The position numbers and the translations under genes were made by a program. 64,000 nt of DNA from Herbaspirillum sp. RTI4 (GTDB lineage Bacteria; Pseudomonadota; Gammaproteobacteria; Burkholderiales; Burkholderiaceae_D): positions 62,001-126,000 of the forward strand of contig NZ_JAVIWQ010000002.1 in NCBI RefSeq assembly GCF_034313965.1. Reading direction: 5' to 3'. Numbering within the stretch: position 1 is the stretch's first letter; each line of letters begins with the position of its first letter. A model generated the notes under the pieces. It saw nothing but the letters and a program-made list of their open reading frames with translations. It ran no database searches and had not been told where the DNA came from. Below are positions 18,296 through 27,086 of the stretch, one piece after another.

Positions 18296-19048
18296 ATGGC
18301 AAAACTTATCTCCTTTCAGGAACGCCGTGGCACACTCACACCGCGCTCGCAAAAACGTGTGGAAGCAGTACTGAGTACCGCCAGAACGGTGTTCTCCGAA
18401 AACGGTTACGAAAAAAGCACCACACTCGATATCGCCCAGCGCCTCGGCATTTCCGAAGCGACCGTGTTCACTTATTTCGGCAGCAAGCGCGAGCTATGCA
18501 TGCAAGTCATCAGCGACTGGTACGCCGAACTCAGCGAAGAACTGGAACGCGAAGTGCCGCTGATACAGGGCACCCGACCGCAACTCGGCTATCTGATCAA
18601 CAAACATCTGAATCTGCTGATACGCGACGGCAAGGGCATGTGCGCGCTGGTACTCAGCGAAGGCCGCAGCCCCGACACCGGTTTTGCCGAACTGATTGCC
18701 GATCTGAAACGACGCTACACCGCACCGCTGATGAACGTACTGGCACTGGCGCAAGAAGCAAAAGAAATCCGCCCGGACATGTCGCTGCGTTTGCTGCGCG
18801 ACATGGTGTATGGCTCGATGGAACATATCCTGTGGGATTGCATCGTGACCGGCAACGACCCCGATCTCGACCATACTGCAAAACAGGTCACCGACCTGAT
18901 CTGGTGCGCATTCGCACCGCCTGACGTAGAAATCAATACGCTGCGCCGCTTCCATGATGAAGTGACGGAGGCGGTGCGGCGTGCGGAGGTGGTGACGTTA
19001 CCGCTTATGGCGATGGCATCGAAAAAACGTATAAAAACGTGCCCCTAA
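18296..19048 (+). CDS. TetR-family transcriptional regulator
   Basis: 250 residues. The N-terminal TetR helix-turn-helix is clear: RVEAVLSTARTVFSENGYEK, then TTLDIAQRLGISEATVFTYF and GSKRELCMQVI. The C-terminal ligand domain has no recognisable signature (MVYGSMEHILWDCIV near residue 165). It is likely a repressor that responds to a small molecule, possibly an acyl-CoA or the solute handled by the divergent binding protein. It is read away from that gene across a 336 bp region with paired repeats. Confidence 0.92.
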   Translation: MAKLISFQERRGTLTPRSQKRVEAVLSTARTVFSENGYEKSTTLDIAQRLGISEATVFTYFGSKRELCMQVISDWYAELSEELEREVPLIQGTRPQLGYLINKHLNLLIRDGKGMCALVLSEGRSPDTGFAELIADLKRRYTAPLMNVLALAQEAKEIRPDMSLRLLRDMVYGSMEHILWDCIVTGNDPDLDHTAKQVTDLIWCAFAPPDVEINTLRRFHDEVTEAVRRAEVVTLPLMAMASKKRIKTCP

Positions 19049-19409
19049 TATTTCCCCTGGTACAGCATGAGGATGTGAATCGATTTAATCAACGACATCT
19101 GACAGCGTTAGACGTGAATAAATTTAAAACTATCGATTAGGACTGGACCTGCTACCGAGGTAGTTTTCTATACTGGATGTGCCATATTTTTTTACCACTA
19201 AAAAATCCTCGGCATAGATCTGGAAAGTATCGGCAACTTAACTAACACTCGGTTATCTGAAAATTTAGTGTTTGAAATTAAGGACCCAACTGATTTCCTT
19301 TTTTTACATTACTAAGAGCAAATCCCTTTTTTGATCAATCGTAAGCGCGAATTAGTGATGTTCTCGGCTTACGTAAAATACAACTCACCATTTGATGGAG
19401 CGAAAAAAT
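19049..19409. other. AT-rich intergenic region before the PAAR module
   Basis: 361 bp without a supported gene. Composition drops to AT-rich here compared with the flanking regulator gene and stays low through about 21.65 kb. It probably contains the promoter of the PAAR operon. No repeat or att-like sequence was recognised. Confidence 0.6.
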
Positions 19410-19994
19410 ATGTTTTGGCGTGCATTGATTCGTGATGGCGACACCACAACCGCTGGGGGAAAGGTGCAGGCAATACCGCAACAATGGCCTGTAATCTACG
19501 ACGGAAAAAACGGATGCTTTGAGGGCGATCCCGTTTTTTGCCCCGCCTGCCAAAGTATGGGTATTACAAAATGCGTCAAGCCATATCGCCCACTCACCGC
19601 TCACGATGGCAGACAGGCAAATTTAGATGGCGATCTATGCATTTGCAAATGCACCAAGCCAAGTCGTTTAAAAGCATTATTTGACAATAGACGAATGGAC
19701 TTTGGCGCTAATGAAATTGCAAATATGCCGGACTGTGATGATTGGCTTATTTATGCAGGATTTTCTCCGCAAAAAAATCCTACGGTGAAATATGGAAAAA
19801 TATTTGAGTTTAAAGATAGTGAAACGGGAAAAGTGCTTGCTCATCGCCCGTTCGTCGTTTTTGATAACGGAAATATTCGACAAGCAAAAACTGATGCTTA
19901 CGGACTGGCAATCATAGAATCCCCCGAAGGCCACTCCATAAAAATCCATTTGGTTTTTGAATCGCCGCAAGGCGCACTGAATTACGAGGCATGA
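19410..19994 (+). CDS. PAAR-domain protein with C-terminal beta domain (T6SS spike tip)
   Basis: 194 residues from the ATG at 19410, which is preceded by GGAG at 9 bp; two in-frame starts just upstream are less well placed. The N-terminal half is a PAAR domain: RALIRDGDTTTAGGKV at the start, the GDPVFCPACQSMG cysteine cluster, the Lys-Cys pair in GITKCVKPY, then HDGRQANLDGDLCICKC. The C-terminal 90 residues (IFEFKDSETGKVLAHRPFVV, AKTDAYGLAIIES) look like the transthyretin-like beta domain seen on T6SS tips and adaptors. PAAR proteins sharpen the VgrG spike and carry effectors. The amidase gene follows after 1 bp, so it is the natural cargo. Low GC suggests acquisition by transfer. Confidence 0.88.
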   Translation: MFWRALIRDGDTTTAGGKVQAIPQQWPVIYDGKNGCFEGDPVFCPACQSMGITKCVKPYRPLTAHDGRQANLDGDLCICKCTKPSRLKALFDNRRMDFGANEIANMPDCDDWLIYAGFSPQKNPTVKYGKIFEFKDSETGKVLAHRPFVVFDNGNIRQAKTDAYGLAIIESPEGHSIKIHLVFESPQGALNYEA

Positions 19995-19995
19995 T

Positions 19996-20709
19996 ATGGC
20001 GCGACCCTCTTATTCCATTGAACATTGGACTACCGCTTTAGCTGAACCAAACTATCAATCTCAACCATCACAAACCGTTACGGTCAATGATCGTGCTGCC
20101 ACGAGGCAAGCCATTATTACTGCAGTACGGCGTGAAAACATGAACTTTATTGAGCGTTCCGATTGGGCTGCACATAAAAATAAATCTCAAAATATGGTGA
20201 ATGACTGGAACTACACCAAGGTAGCCATTCACCATGCAGGTCGTAGTTTTAGCTGTGGGCCTGCGGCATTGCAAATGCAAGAAATTCAGAATATGCAGAT
20301 GAATGCAAAGAAAGAACCCAAAGATGATTTTTCTTATCACTACGGAATCGACTGCTTCGGAAGTATCTACGAAGGAAGGGATATTCGATTTAAAGGTGAG
20401 CACCTGAATCGGTACAACACGGGAGCAATAGGAATTGTCATGTTAGAAAATTTGACAGATCCCGGCGAAGGAAGTGGGCTTGTTTCGTACCTAACAAAAG
20501 TACTATCCGACAAGCCTATTGTGACGAAGACTCAAGCGAAATCAGTAGAAAATCTTATTTTTATCCTGAAGATTTTTTTCAAAATAACGACTCTTGGAGG
20601 CCATCGTGAATTTCCATTTCAGCAAAGCGAAGGGAAAATTTGTCCAGGCAACGTAGGAATATCCCTTGTACGGAAACTTCGCGAGGCAACAGGTCTTTCC
20701 GCACCATGA
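19996..20709 (+). CDS. PGRP-type N-acetylmuramoyl-L-alanine amidase, probable T6SS effector
   Basis: 237 residues with no signal peptide. The Amidase_2/PGRP zinc site is visible: a ligand His in AIHHAG (79-80), the second His203 in GGHREF and Cys216 in KICPGN, with Lys214 two residues before the Cys as in T7 lysozyme. YHYGIDCFGSIYEGR (114-128) and the GAIGIVML strand complete the fold. It would cut the amide bond between MurNAc and L-Ala in peptidoglycan. Position directly after a PAAR gene and before a small exported protein marks it as a T6SS antibacterial effector. It is not of the papain-like Tae1-Tae4 type. About 50 N-terminal residues before the domain could be the PAAR-docking region (inference). 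Confidence 0.87.
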   Translation: MARPSYSIEHWTTALAEPNYQSQPSQTVTVNDRAATRQAIITAVRRENMNFIERSDWAAHKNKSQNMVNDWNYTKVAIHHAGRSFSCGPAALQMQEIQNMQMNAKKEPKDDFSYHYGIDCFGSIYEGRDIRFKGEHLNRYNTGAIGIVMLENLTDPGEGSGLVSYLTKVLSDKPIVTKTQAKSVENLIFILKIFFKITTLGGHREFPFQQSEGKICPGNVGISLVRKLREATGLSAP

Positions 20710-21056
20710 AAAGCACGACTTACGTAATGATGTTGATTTTTTTTTCGTGGCTTTACATAGGTGTCGCTCAAGATGCTTTTTATGAAGAAAGCCATAATGT
20801 TTTTTTTATAAAAAAATACCCAACACTAAAAATTAATTTTTTAAATCCAACGCTTACCGAATCAGATGTTCCACCTATACAAGATTGGAATGAAAAAAAT
20901 AAAAAATGGGATTTAAATACAAAAAAAGAATTGATAGATTATTGCAAATATAGATTCGGCATTGTTGATATAAGTCCGCAAAGTTTAGGGTCGTGCTCAC
21001 AACGTCCCTATTTATCAGATTATGTTTTCTTGAACTGGCCAGCCAATTTCTTTTAG
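20706..21056 (+). CDS. Small exported protein, candidate amidase immunity protein
   Basis: 116 residues from the ATG at 20706, which overlaps the amidase stop by 4 bp (ATGA). The N-terminus (MKSTTYVMMLIFFSWLYIGV) is a signal peptide or anchor ending at Ala-Gln. The mature part is small, AT-rich in codon use and contains two cysteines (DYCKYRFG and GSCSQRPY) that could form a disulfide. I recognise no family. Coupling to a peptidoglycan amidase without its own export signal, and predicted periplasmic location, are what an immunity protein requires. Function is therefore inferred from context only. Confidence 0.68.
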   Translation: MKSTTYVMMLIFFSWLYIGVAQDAFYEESHNVFFIKKYPTLKINFLNPTLTESDVPPIQDWNEKNKKWDLNTKKELIDYCKYRFGIVDISPQSLGSCSQRPYLSDYVFLNWPANFF

Positions 21057-21059
21057 AAA

Positions 21060-21632
21060 ATGCGTATCCCTAAAACGTCTGTCCTGATCCTGCTATTTTT
21101 CATTACCTTATTTGCACTCGCTTTCGCTATTAACATTGATGGACTGACAGACAACCCACAGCCAAGCGATGTAGCTATCGTGCCAGGATCACGCGTATTG
21201 CCAGATGGCACGCCATCAAGACGGCTGAAAGCAAGGCTGGATAAAGCCATCGAGCTTTACCGAAATGGAATGTACAAACATATTATTGTGAGCGGTGGCA
21301 AAGGGAAAGAAGGCTTTAGCGAAGGTATTGTCATGGCCAATTACATGCTCAATCAGGGTGCGGTACCGAGCCAGGTAATTATCATTGATGAGCGCGGCGA
21401 CACAACGCAAAAAACGGCTCTTAATAGTGCGGCTATTATGAAGGCGCATGGATTTACAAGTGCTATCGTTGTAACGCAATACTTCCACATTTCACGCTGC
21501 AAATATGCCCTGCATCAGGCGGGTATAAAAACCGTTTATGCCGCGCATCCCCACTATATTGAATGGCGGGATATATTTTCAATCACACGCGAAGTGGTCG
21601 CCTTGCCATTTTATTATTTAAGGAGTCTCTGA
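21060..21632 (+). CDS. YdcF/SanA/ElyC-family (DUF218) protein
   Basis: 190 residues. A single N-terminal membrane helix (TSVLILLFFITLFALAFAI) is followed by the DUF218 domain: DVAIVPGSRVLPDGTPSRRL, KHIIVSGGKGKEGFSEG, VIIIDERGDTTQKTALNSA and VVTQYFHISRCKYAL. Members of this family (SanA, ElyC, YdcF) sit at the cytoplasmic membrane and affect envelope barrier or peptidoglycan-precursor metabolism. It begins 3 bp after the candidate immunity gene and shares its AT-rich composition, so it is part of the PAAR-amidase module. A protective role against cell-wall damage is possible. Confidence 0.86.
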   Translation: MRIPKTSVLILLFFITLFALAFAINIDGLTDNPQPSDVAIVPGSRVLPDGTPSRRLKARLDKAIELYRNGMYKHIIVSGGKGKEGFSEGIVMANYMLNQGAVPSQVIIIDERGDTTQKTALNSAAIMKAHGFTSAIVVTQYFHISRCKYALHQAGIKTVYAAHPHYIEWRDIFSITREVVALPFYYLRSL

Positions 21633-21644
21633 GTAAGCGTAGCG
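21629..21644. repeat. 16 bp match to the window-end tandem repeat
   Basis: CTGAGTAAGCGTAGCG is identical to part of the repeat unit at 63727-63742 and 63859-63874. It spans the stop codon of the DUF218 gene, at the right edge of the AT-rich module. Confidence 0.6.
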
Positions 21645-21723
21645 CTATAGTTTCATCAGAATTTTCTAAGCACGTCAACAATCCGAAATAAAAACTGACC
21701 CGCAATTCGCGAGGAGACACAGC

Positions 21724-23355
21724 ATGCTCAAGCAAGAAAATTCATACGCCGAACAACATGCCAATTTCGACTGGCAGATTCCAGCGCATTTCAACATTGC
21801 CGTGGCCTGCTGCGAAAGATGGGCTGACGGCACCGGTCGCCGCGCTATCATCAGCGAAGACAAATCCGGCGGCATCACCACTACCACCTTCGACGAACTG
21901 AAGGCCTTGTCCAATCAGGCCGCCAACATGATGCTGGCCGCAGGTGTAAAGCGCGGCGACCGGGTCGCCATCTTTTTGCCGCAATGTGTGGAAGTCGTCA
22001 TTACCCATATGGCAGCCTATAAGATCGGTGCCATTACCGTTCCCTTGTTTTCACTGTTCGGCCCGGACGCGCTGCAATTCCGGCTTGGCGACAGCGGCGT
22101 CCGCTTGCTGGTAACGGATATGGAAGGAGAGCAAAAAATACGCGCACTGCGCGCCGGACTGCCCGCTCTGGAATCGGTGTATTGCATCGAAAAACGGGAC
22201 GGTGTCTGCCCCGCTAACTGTCACGCATTCTGGGACAGCATCGCTCCGCACGCTGCCAGCTTTACGCCGGCCGATACACTGGCCGATGATCCGGCCGTCA
22301 TCATTTACACCTCCGGCACGACCGGCAAACCCAAAGGTGCGTTGCACGCGCATCGCGTCTTACTCGGACATTTACCCGGCGTCGAGATGTCGCACGATTT
22401 TTTCCCGCAAGCAGATGATCTGATGTGGACTCCGGCCGACTGGGCGTGGATTGGCGGCCTGCTCGATGTGTTGATGCCTGCGCTGTATCACGGCGTGCCT
22501 GTGCTGGCGCGGCGTTTCGAGAAATTCGAACCGGCGGCGGTGTTTGATCTGATGGCCAGACATCAGGTCAGAAATGTTTTCTTTCCTCCGACCGCTCTCA
22601 AAATTTTGCGCGCCATCCCTGAACCGAAACAGCAATGGCCGTTCCGACTACGCTCGGTTGCCAGCGGCGGCGAAAGTCTGGGCGATGAACTGATTAATTG
22701 GGGTCGGCAAGCACTGGGCGTGACCATCAATGAGTTCTACGGTCAGACCGAATGCAATATGGTGGTCTCCAGTTGCGCCGTTCAATTCGAACGCAAAGCC
22801 GGCACCATGGGACGCGCCGCACCCGGTCATGATGTGAAGGTAGTCGATGAACAAGGCGTACCGGTCGCTTTCGGCGTCACCGGCAACATCGCCATCCACT
22901 CACCCGACCCGGTGATGTTCCTTGGTTACTGGAACAACCCCTCTGCCACCGCCGATAAATTTGCCGGCGGCTATCTGCTGACAGGCGATCTGGGGCAGCT
23001 TGATGAACAAGGCTACATCCGTTATATCGGTCGCGACGATGATGTCATCACCAGCGCCGGCTACCGCATCGGTCCCGGCCCGATCGAGGAATGCCTGCTC
23101 AAGCATCGTGCCGTCAGAATGGCGGCCGTGATCGGGAAAAAAGATGCGCAACGCACGGAAATCGTGAAGGCCTTCATCGTGCTCAACGATGGCTACGCCG
23201 CTTCGTCGGAACTGGTGGCCGAGATTCAGGACTATGTGCGCACACAACTGGCAGCGCATGAATATCCGCGTGAAATCAGTTTTCTCGACGCCCTGCCGGC
23301 AACGCCGACGGGGAAAATCATGCGCAAAGTTTTGCGGGATGGAGAGAATGGCTGA
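21724..23355 (+). CDS. AMP-forming acyl-CoA synthetase
   Basis: 543 residues with AGGAGA before the ATG. The adenylate-forming motifs are all present: IIYTSGTTGKPKGALHAHR (P-loop, about residue 195), INEFYGQTECNMVVSS, LLTGDLGQLDEQGYIRYIGR and the C-terminal lysine motif LPATPTGKIMRKVLR. It activates a carboxylic acid to acyl-AMP and then acyl-CoA in the cytoplasm. The sequence resembles the acetyl/medium-chain (Acs/ACSM) branch more than long-chain ligases. No pathway neighbour fixes the substrate. GC content returns to the genome norm here, marking the end of the T6SS module. Confidence 0.92.
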   Translation: MLKQENSYAEQHANFDWQIPAHFNIAVACCERWADGTGRRAIISEDKSGGITTTTFDELKALSNQAANMMLAAGVKRGDRVAIFLPQCVEVVITHMAAYKIGAITVPLFSLFGPDALQFRLGDSGVRLLVTDMEGEQKIRALRAGLPALESVYCIEKRDGVCPANCHAFWDSIAPHAASFTPADTLADDPAVIIYTSGTTGKPKGALHAHRVLLGHLPGVEMSHDFFPQADDLMWTPADWAWIGGLLDVLMPALYHGVPVLARRFEKFEPAAVFDLMARHQVRNVFFPPTALKILRAIPEPKQQWPFRLRSVASGGESLGDELINWGRQALGVTINEFYGQTECNMVVSSCAVQFERKAGTMGRAAPGHDVKVVDEQGVPVAFGVTGNIAIHSPDPVMFLGYWNNPSATADKFAGGYLLTGDLGQLDEQGYIRYIGRDDDVITSAGYRIGPGPIEECLLKHRAVRMAAVIGKKDAQRTEIVKAFIVLNDGYAASSELVAEIQDYVRTQLAAHEYPREISFLDALPATPTGKIMRKVLRDGENG

Positions 23356-23481
23356 GCGGGCAGTGCTTTATAAATGCCGATTTGCTAGGACTTGAGCAGT
23401 AACGCTATCCCGCTGAGCCGTACCATGCAAAACGTAGAGCGCCAACAGCAAAGTCTTTCGTGAGGACGCAAATACGTGCAA

Positions 23482-24447
23482 CTAAGTCGGCGTCACCGTC
23501 ACGGCAACTTTCATGGTTTGCTGACCACCGCCGATGAGTACGCCGCGCAGCGGCGACACATCCAGAAAATCGCGCCCCCAGCCAAGAATGATGTGGCTGG
23601 TGCCGGCAAAGATGCCGTTGGTCGGATCGGCCTCGATCCAGAAACCGGGTTGGCCGTCGATGCCGGGACAGTACACCGCAACCCAGGCATGGGACGCATC
23701 GGCACCGACCAGACGCGGCTCTCCCGGCGGCGGTTCGGTCAGCAGATAGCCGCTGACGTAGCGTGCCGGCAATCCCATCGAGCGCAAACAGGACAGCATG
23801 AAATGCGCGAAATCCTGACATACGCCGCGCTTGTTGGCGAAAACTTCCGTGACCGGCGTCGAGACGGTAGTGGCATCCGGGTCGAAGGAAAATTCCGTGT
23901 AAATGCGCAGCATCAGCGCCTCCACCCCCTCCAGCAGCGAGCGGCCCGGCGTAAAACATTCCTGCGCATAGCGGGAAAATTCGCGCTTGTTTCTGACGTG
24001 CGTCGATTCAAACAGATAACGCGCCGCTTCCAGCTCCGCTTCCGACAAAGCGTATCCGGCGTGATACACGAAACGCTCGCCAACCGCTTCCCACTGCGGG
24101 GTTTCACCCATCTGTGGACGCGCCGAAAGCTCGACGCGGGACTCGGCAAACACATTGAGGCTGATGTGATCGCTATCGAGAGAAAACGCCTGCACCGAAT
24201 TGCCGAAGCTATCCTCGAACAAGCGCACATGATGCGGTTCGGGCGCGATATGCATGTGATGCGCGGCGCAGATTTGCCACGGCAAGGAACGCGGCGTCAG
24301 TCGCAGGATCTGGTGCGACAGGCGCACCGGTGCCGAATAGGTGTAACTGGTTTCATGCAGGATGTGATACGAACACGCACCGTTCGTCTTCTCCTGCAAT
24401 AGCAAGGATTGTGATTGCGACTGAGATTGCTGACCTGGCTGATTCAT
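23482..24447 (-). CDS. Transglutaminase-like protease domain protein (small, Anbu-system type)
   Basis: 321 residues. An N-terminal beta domain (SYHILHETSYTYSAPVRLSH and LRLTPRSLPWQ) precedes a transglutaminase core with Cys210 (RGVCQDFAHFM), His253 (ASHAWVAVYCPG) and Asp274 (EADPTNGIF). The first 20 residues are a Gln/Ser run. Proteins of this layout are cytoplasmic and are encoded with circularly permuted ATP-grasp and alpha-E proteins and the Anbu peptidase. They are thought to hydrolyse or form isopeptide bonds in a peptide-tagging pathway. The stop-to-start distance to the ATP-grasp/alpha-E gene is only 10 bp. Confidence 0.9.
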   Translation of the reverse strand: MNQPGQQSQSQSQSLLLQEKTNGACSYHILHETSYTYSAPVRLSHQILRLTPRSLPWQICAAHHMHIAPEPHHVRLFEDSFGNSVQAFSLDSDHISLNVFAESRVELSARPQMGETPQWEAVGERFVYHAGYALSEAELEAARYLFESTHVRNKREFSRYAQECFTPGRSLLEGVEALMLRIYTEFSFDPDATTVSTPVTEVFANKRGVCQDFAHFMLSCLRSMGLPARYVSGYLLTEPPPGEPRLVGADASHAWVAVYCPGIDGQPGFWIEADPTNGIFAGTSHIILGWGRDFLDVSPLRGVLIGGGQQTMKVAVTVTPT

Positions 24448-24457
24448 CGCGGCGGCC

Positions 24458-27046
24458 TCATCCTATTCCCTGCGTTACCGGGGCCGACAGCGGCGTGAAG
24501 AAGTGCCGCGTCAGGTCTTCCGACAAGGTGGCGGCAACCAGCATGGCGTCCTCCATCAATTGCAGCAGGCGTTCTCTGGCATCGTCGGCCGATGCCGATT
24601 CGCGGGCGAACTGCGCCAGATCGAAGGCTTCCAGCAACAGGGTCAGCTGACGCGGCATACCGATACTGAGCACATCCATGCGGGCGTCGATGTGTTCCAG
24701 ATAACGCACCAGCATGTGGAACTGGAACGCCAGACCATGCGGGTTGCTGGCATCAAATACCAACAGATGCAGCACCGGCAGCCATTCAGGCAAGCGACGA
24801 TAGCGAACCCGGTAAGTCACCACACTGCTGGTCGCGTCCAGTAACCAGCCCAGCGCGTCATCCTGTGCCGCCGACGGCAAGGCCAGAAAGCCGTGCATCA
24901 GTTTGGCCAGTTGCCCCATGCGTTCGATATGACGACCCAACATGAGGAAATGCCAGCCTTCGTCGCGCGTCATGTCGTCCAGCGCATGGCCGGCCAGCGC
25001 GGCGCAGGCATGCAATACCTTTTGCAATGCGCCGAGGGCGGCGTCGGGGGCGCTGGCATCCATTGGTGCAGGTGCCGGCGGCGGGCCCAGCATCGGCGGC
25101 ATGGAGTGAATCAGCAGCCAGTTATCGAGCGACAGATGCTCCCTGACCTGATACGCGCAGCGGTGCAATTGCCGGATGTGACCAGCCACGCTGATTTCCG
25201 CCTTGGGGTCATGAATGGCCGCAATCAGACATTCGACGATGGCCGTCCGACTGTCGGCCTCCTCCAGATCAATGCCTAGCGTTTCGCACAACAGCGCGAT
25301 GCTATCGAAAGGACTGGCCTCTTCTGCGTGCGTTTTTCCCACAACCTCGGCAAGCTCGGCATCGTCGGCGCTGCGGTAAAGCGTGGCGCGCAGTACGCGG
25401 GCCAGATTATCGCAACGCTCGGCATAACGGCCCATCCAGAACAGGCTTTCCCCGGCATGAGAGGACACATCGACCGTGCTGCGCAGCGCCTGCACCGCGA
25501 ATTGCCGATGCTCCGCCGCCACACCGAATTCATCGGCATCAACGGCTGCCAGCCACGGGTCTGTGGCAGGAATCGCGTCGGCCGTTGCCAGCGGTTTGAG
25601 TACCCAGACATCCTTGCTGACGCCGCCTTGCTGCATCGACACCACGTCGCGCAGATACGGTGCGACACGCGCCAGTCCACCGGCCATCACTTCGTAACTG
25701 CCATCGGGCCGCGCCACGGCGAACATGCGCAAGCTGAGCGGACGACTAATGAGTCGGGCGGAATCGCCACGCGCCAGCACCGGTCCCTGCGACAAGCGCA
25801 CCCATTCCTGCGCGACCCACGCATGCGGCTGCGCCTGCAAACTGTCGATCAATGCGGCGCGTTCGCTGGCGTTGAGCGTGTGGGCGTACACCGGTTGCCG
25901 GCGCATGGAGGGGAAGGTTGGCAGAATCACCAGTTCATCCAGATGCGCCAGCGTGTACTCAAGCGCCGGACGCTCGCCGCACCACCAGGAGGCCACGCTA
26001 GGCAGCGCCAGCGGTCGTCCCTGCAAGCGCTGGCTGATGGCGGGCAGGAAGCCGTGCATTGCGGTCGATTCCAGAATGCCGCTGCCGAGCGCATTGGCAA
26101 TCAGCACATTGCCCAGCCGCGCCGCCTGCACCAGCCCGGGAACGCCGAGCGCCGATTCGGAGCGCAGTTCGAGCGGATCGCAGTAATCGTCATCGAGACG
26201 GCGCAGGATGGCATGCACCCGTCGCAAACCACTCAGGGTTTTGAGGAACACCATGTCGTCGCGCACCATCAGATCGGCGCCTTCGACCAGCTGAAAGCCC
26301 AGCGTATGGGCCAGGAATGCGTGTTCGGAGTAAGTCTCGTTGTAAGGCCCCGGCGTGAGCAGCACGATCAGCGGAGCGTCGCTGCCTTGCGGTGAAAACC
26401 GGATCAGACTTTCGCGCAGCGTCTGGAAATGCTGACGCAGCGATTGCACGCGCATTTCGCGCAGGGCGTCCGGCATGGCACGCGTCATGATTTGCCGGTT
26501 TTGCAAGGCATAGCCCGCGCCGGAAGGCACTTGCGTGCGGTCTGCCACCACCCACCAGCGACCGTCCGGCGAACGCGCCAGATCGACCGCGTAGACATGC
26601 AGATGCACCCCGCCGGGCGGAACGATGTGGTGGCAGGGCCAGACGTAATCGTGCTGCCCGAATACCAGCGCCGGTGGCAGCAGACCTTCGGACAGTAAAT
26701 GCTGCGGCCCGTACAGATCGGCCAGCGTGGCGTTGAGCAGACTGGCGCGTTGCGCTACGCCCGTCGCCAGCGTCTGCCATTCGTCGGCGGCGATTAACTG
26801 CGGCAACAAATCCAGTTCCCAGGCGCGTGCTGCGCCTTGCGGATCGGCATAGACGTTGTAGGTGACGCCTTCGGCGGCGATGGCGTCGCGCACTTGTTGC
26901 GCGCGGCGCGTCAGAACGTCCGGCGGCAGCCCTTCCATTTGCTCGATCAGCGGCCGCCAGTGCGGGCGCAGCACTCCGTCTGCGCCCAGCATTTCATCGT
27001 AGCGGTTGGCTTCAGCCGAGTAGGTTTTGTGTAAACGCCGGTACAT
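24458..27046 (-). CDS. Circularly permuted ATP-grasp (DUF404/407) fused to alpha-E (DUF403) domain
   Basis: 862 residues. The N-terminal two-thirds (about 1-490) is the circularly permuted type 2 ATP-grasp: GVTYNVYADPQGAARAWELD, TQVPSGAGYALQNRQIMTRA, LLTPGPYNETYSEHAFLA, RRLDDDYCDPLELRSESALG and NALGSGILEST. The C-terminal third (about 525-850) is an alpha-E helical domain starting GESLFWMGRYAERCDNLAR. The ATP-grasp is expected to ligate amino acids or peptides; alpha-E is its helical partner. The same two domains occur as separate genes at 33421 and 34838, so this is a fusion paralogue. It sits between two transglutaminase genes on the same strand. Confidence 0.92.
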   Translation of the reverse strand: MYRRLHKTYSAEANRYDEMLGADGVLRPHWRPLIEQMEGLPPDVLTRRAQQVRDAIAAEGVTYNVYADPQGAARAWELDLLPQLIAADEWQTLATGVAQRASLLNATLADLYGPQHLLSEGLLPPALVFGQHDYVWPCHHIVPPGGVHLHVYAVDLARSPDGRWWVVADRTQVPSGAGYALQNRQIMTRAMPDALREMRVQSLRQHFQTLRESLIRFSPQGSDAPLIVLLTPGPYNETYSEHAFLAHTLGFQLVEGADLMVRDDMVFLKTLSGLRRVHAILRRLDDDYCDPLELRSESALGVPGLVQAARLGNVLIANALGSGILESTAMHGFLPAISQRLQGRPLALPSVASWWCGERPALEYTLAHLDELVILPTFPSMRRQPVYAHTLNASERAALIDSLQAQPHAWVAQEWVRLSQGPVLARGDSARLISRPLSLRMFAVARPDGSYEVMAGGLARVAPYLRDVVSMQQGGVSKDVWVLKPLATADAIPATDPWLAAVDADEFGVAAEHRQFAVQALRSTVDVSSHAGESLFWMGRYAERCDNLARVLRATLYRSADDAELAEVVGKTHAEEASPFDSIALLCETLGIDLEEADSRTAIVECLIAAIHDPKAEISVAGHIRQLHRCAYQVREHLSLDNWLLIHSMPPMLGPPPAPAPMDASAPDAALGALQKVLHACAALAGHALDDMTRDEGWHFLMLGRHIERMGQLAKLMHGFLALPSAAQDDALGWLLDATSSVVTYRVRYRRLPEWLPVLHLLVFDASNPHGLAFQFHMLVRYLEHIDARMDVLSIGMPRQLTLLLEAFDLAQFARESASADDARERLLQLMEDAMLVAATLSEDLTRHFFTPLSAPVTQGIG

Positions 27047-27086
27047 AGAGGTTCAAGCCGCAGGTTCAAGCCCCGTCAGACGCCAG

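Noticed and set aside
23387..23400. Solo end of the hairpin element family (AGGACTTGAGCA)
   Set aside because: Only the first seven bases match the element end, and no partner end or interior block follows. This is within chance expectation.
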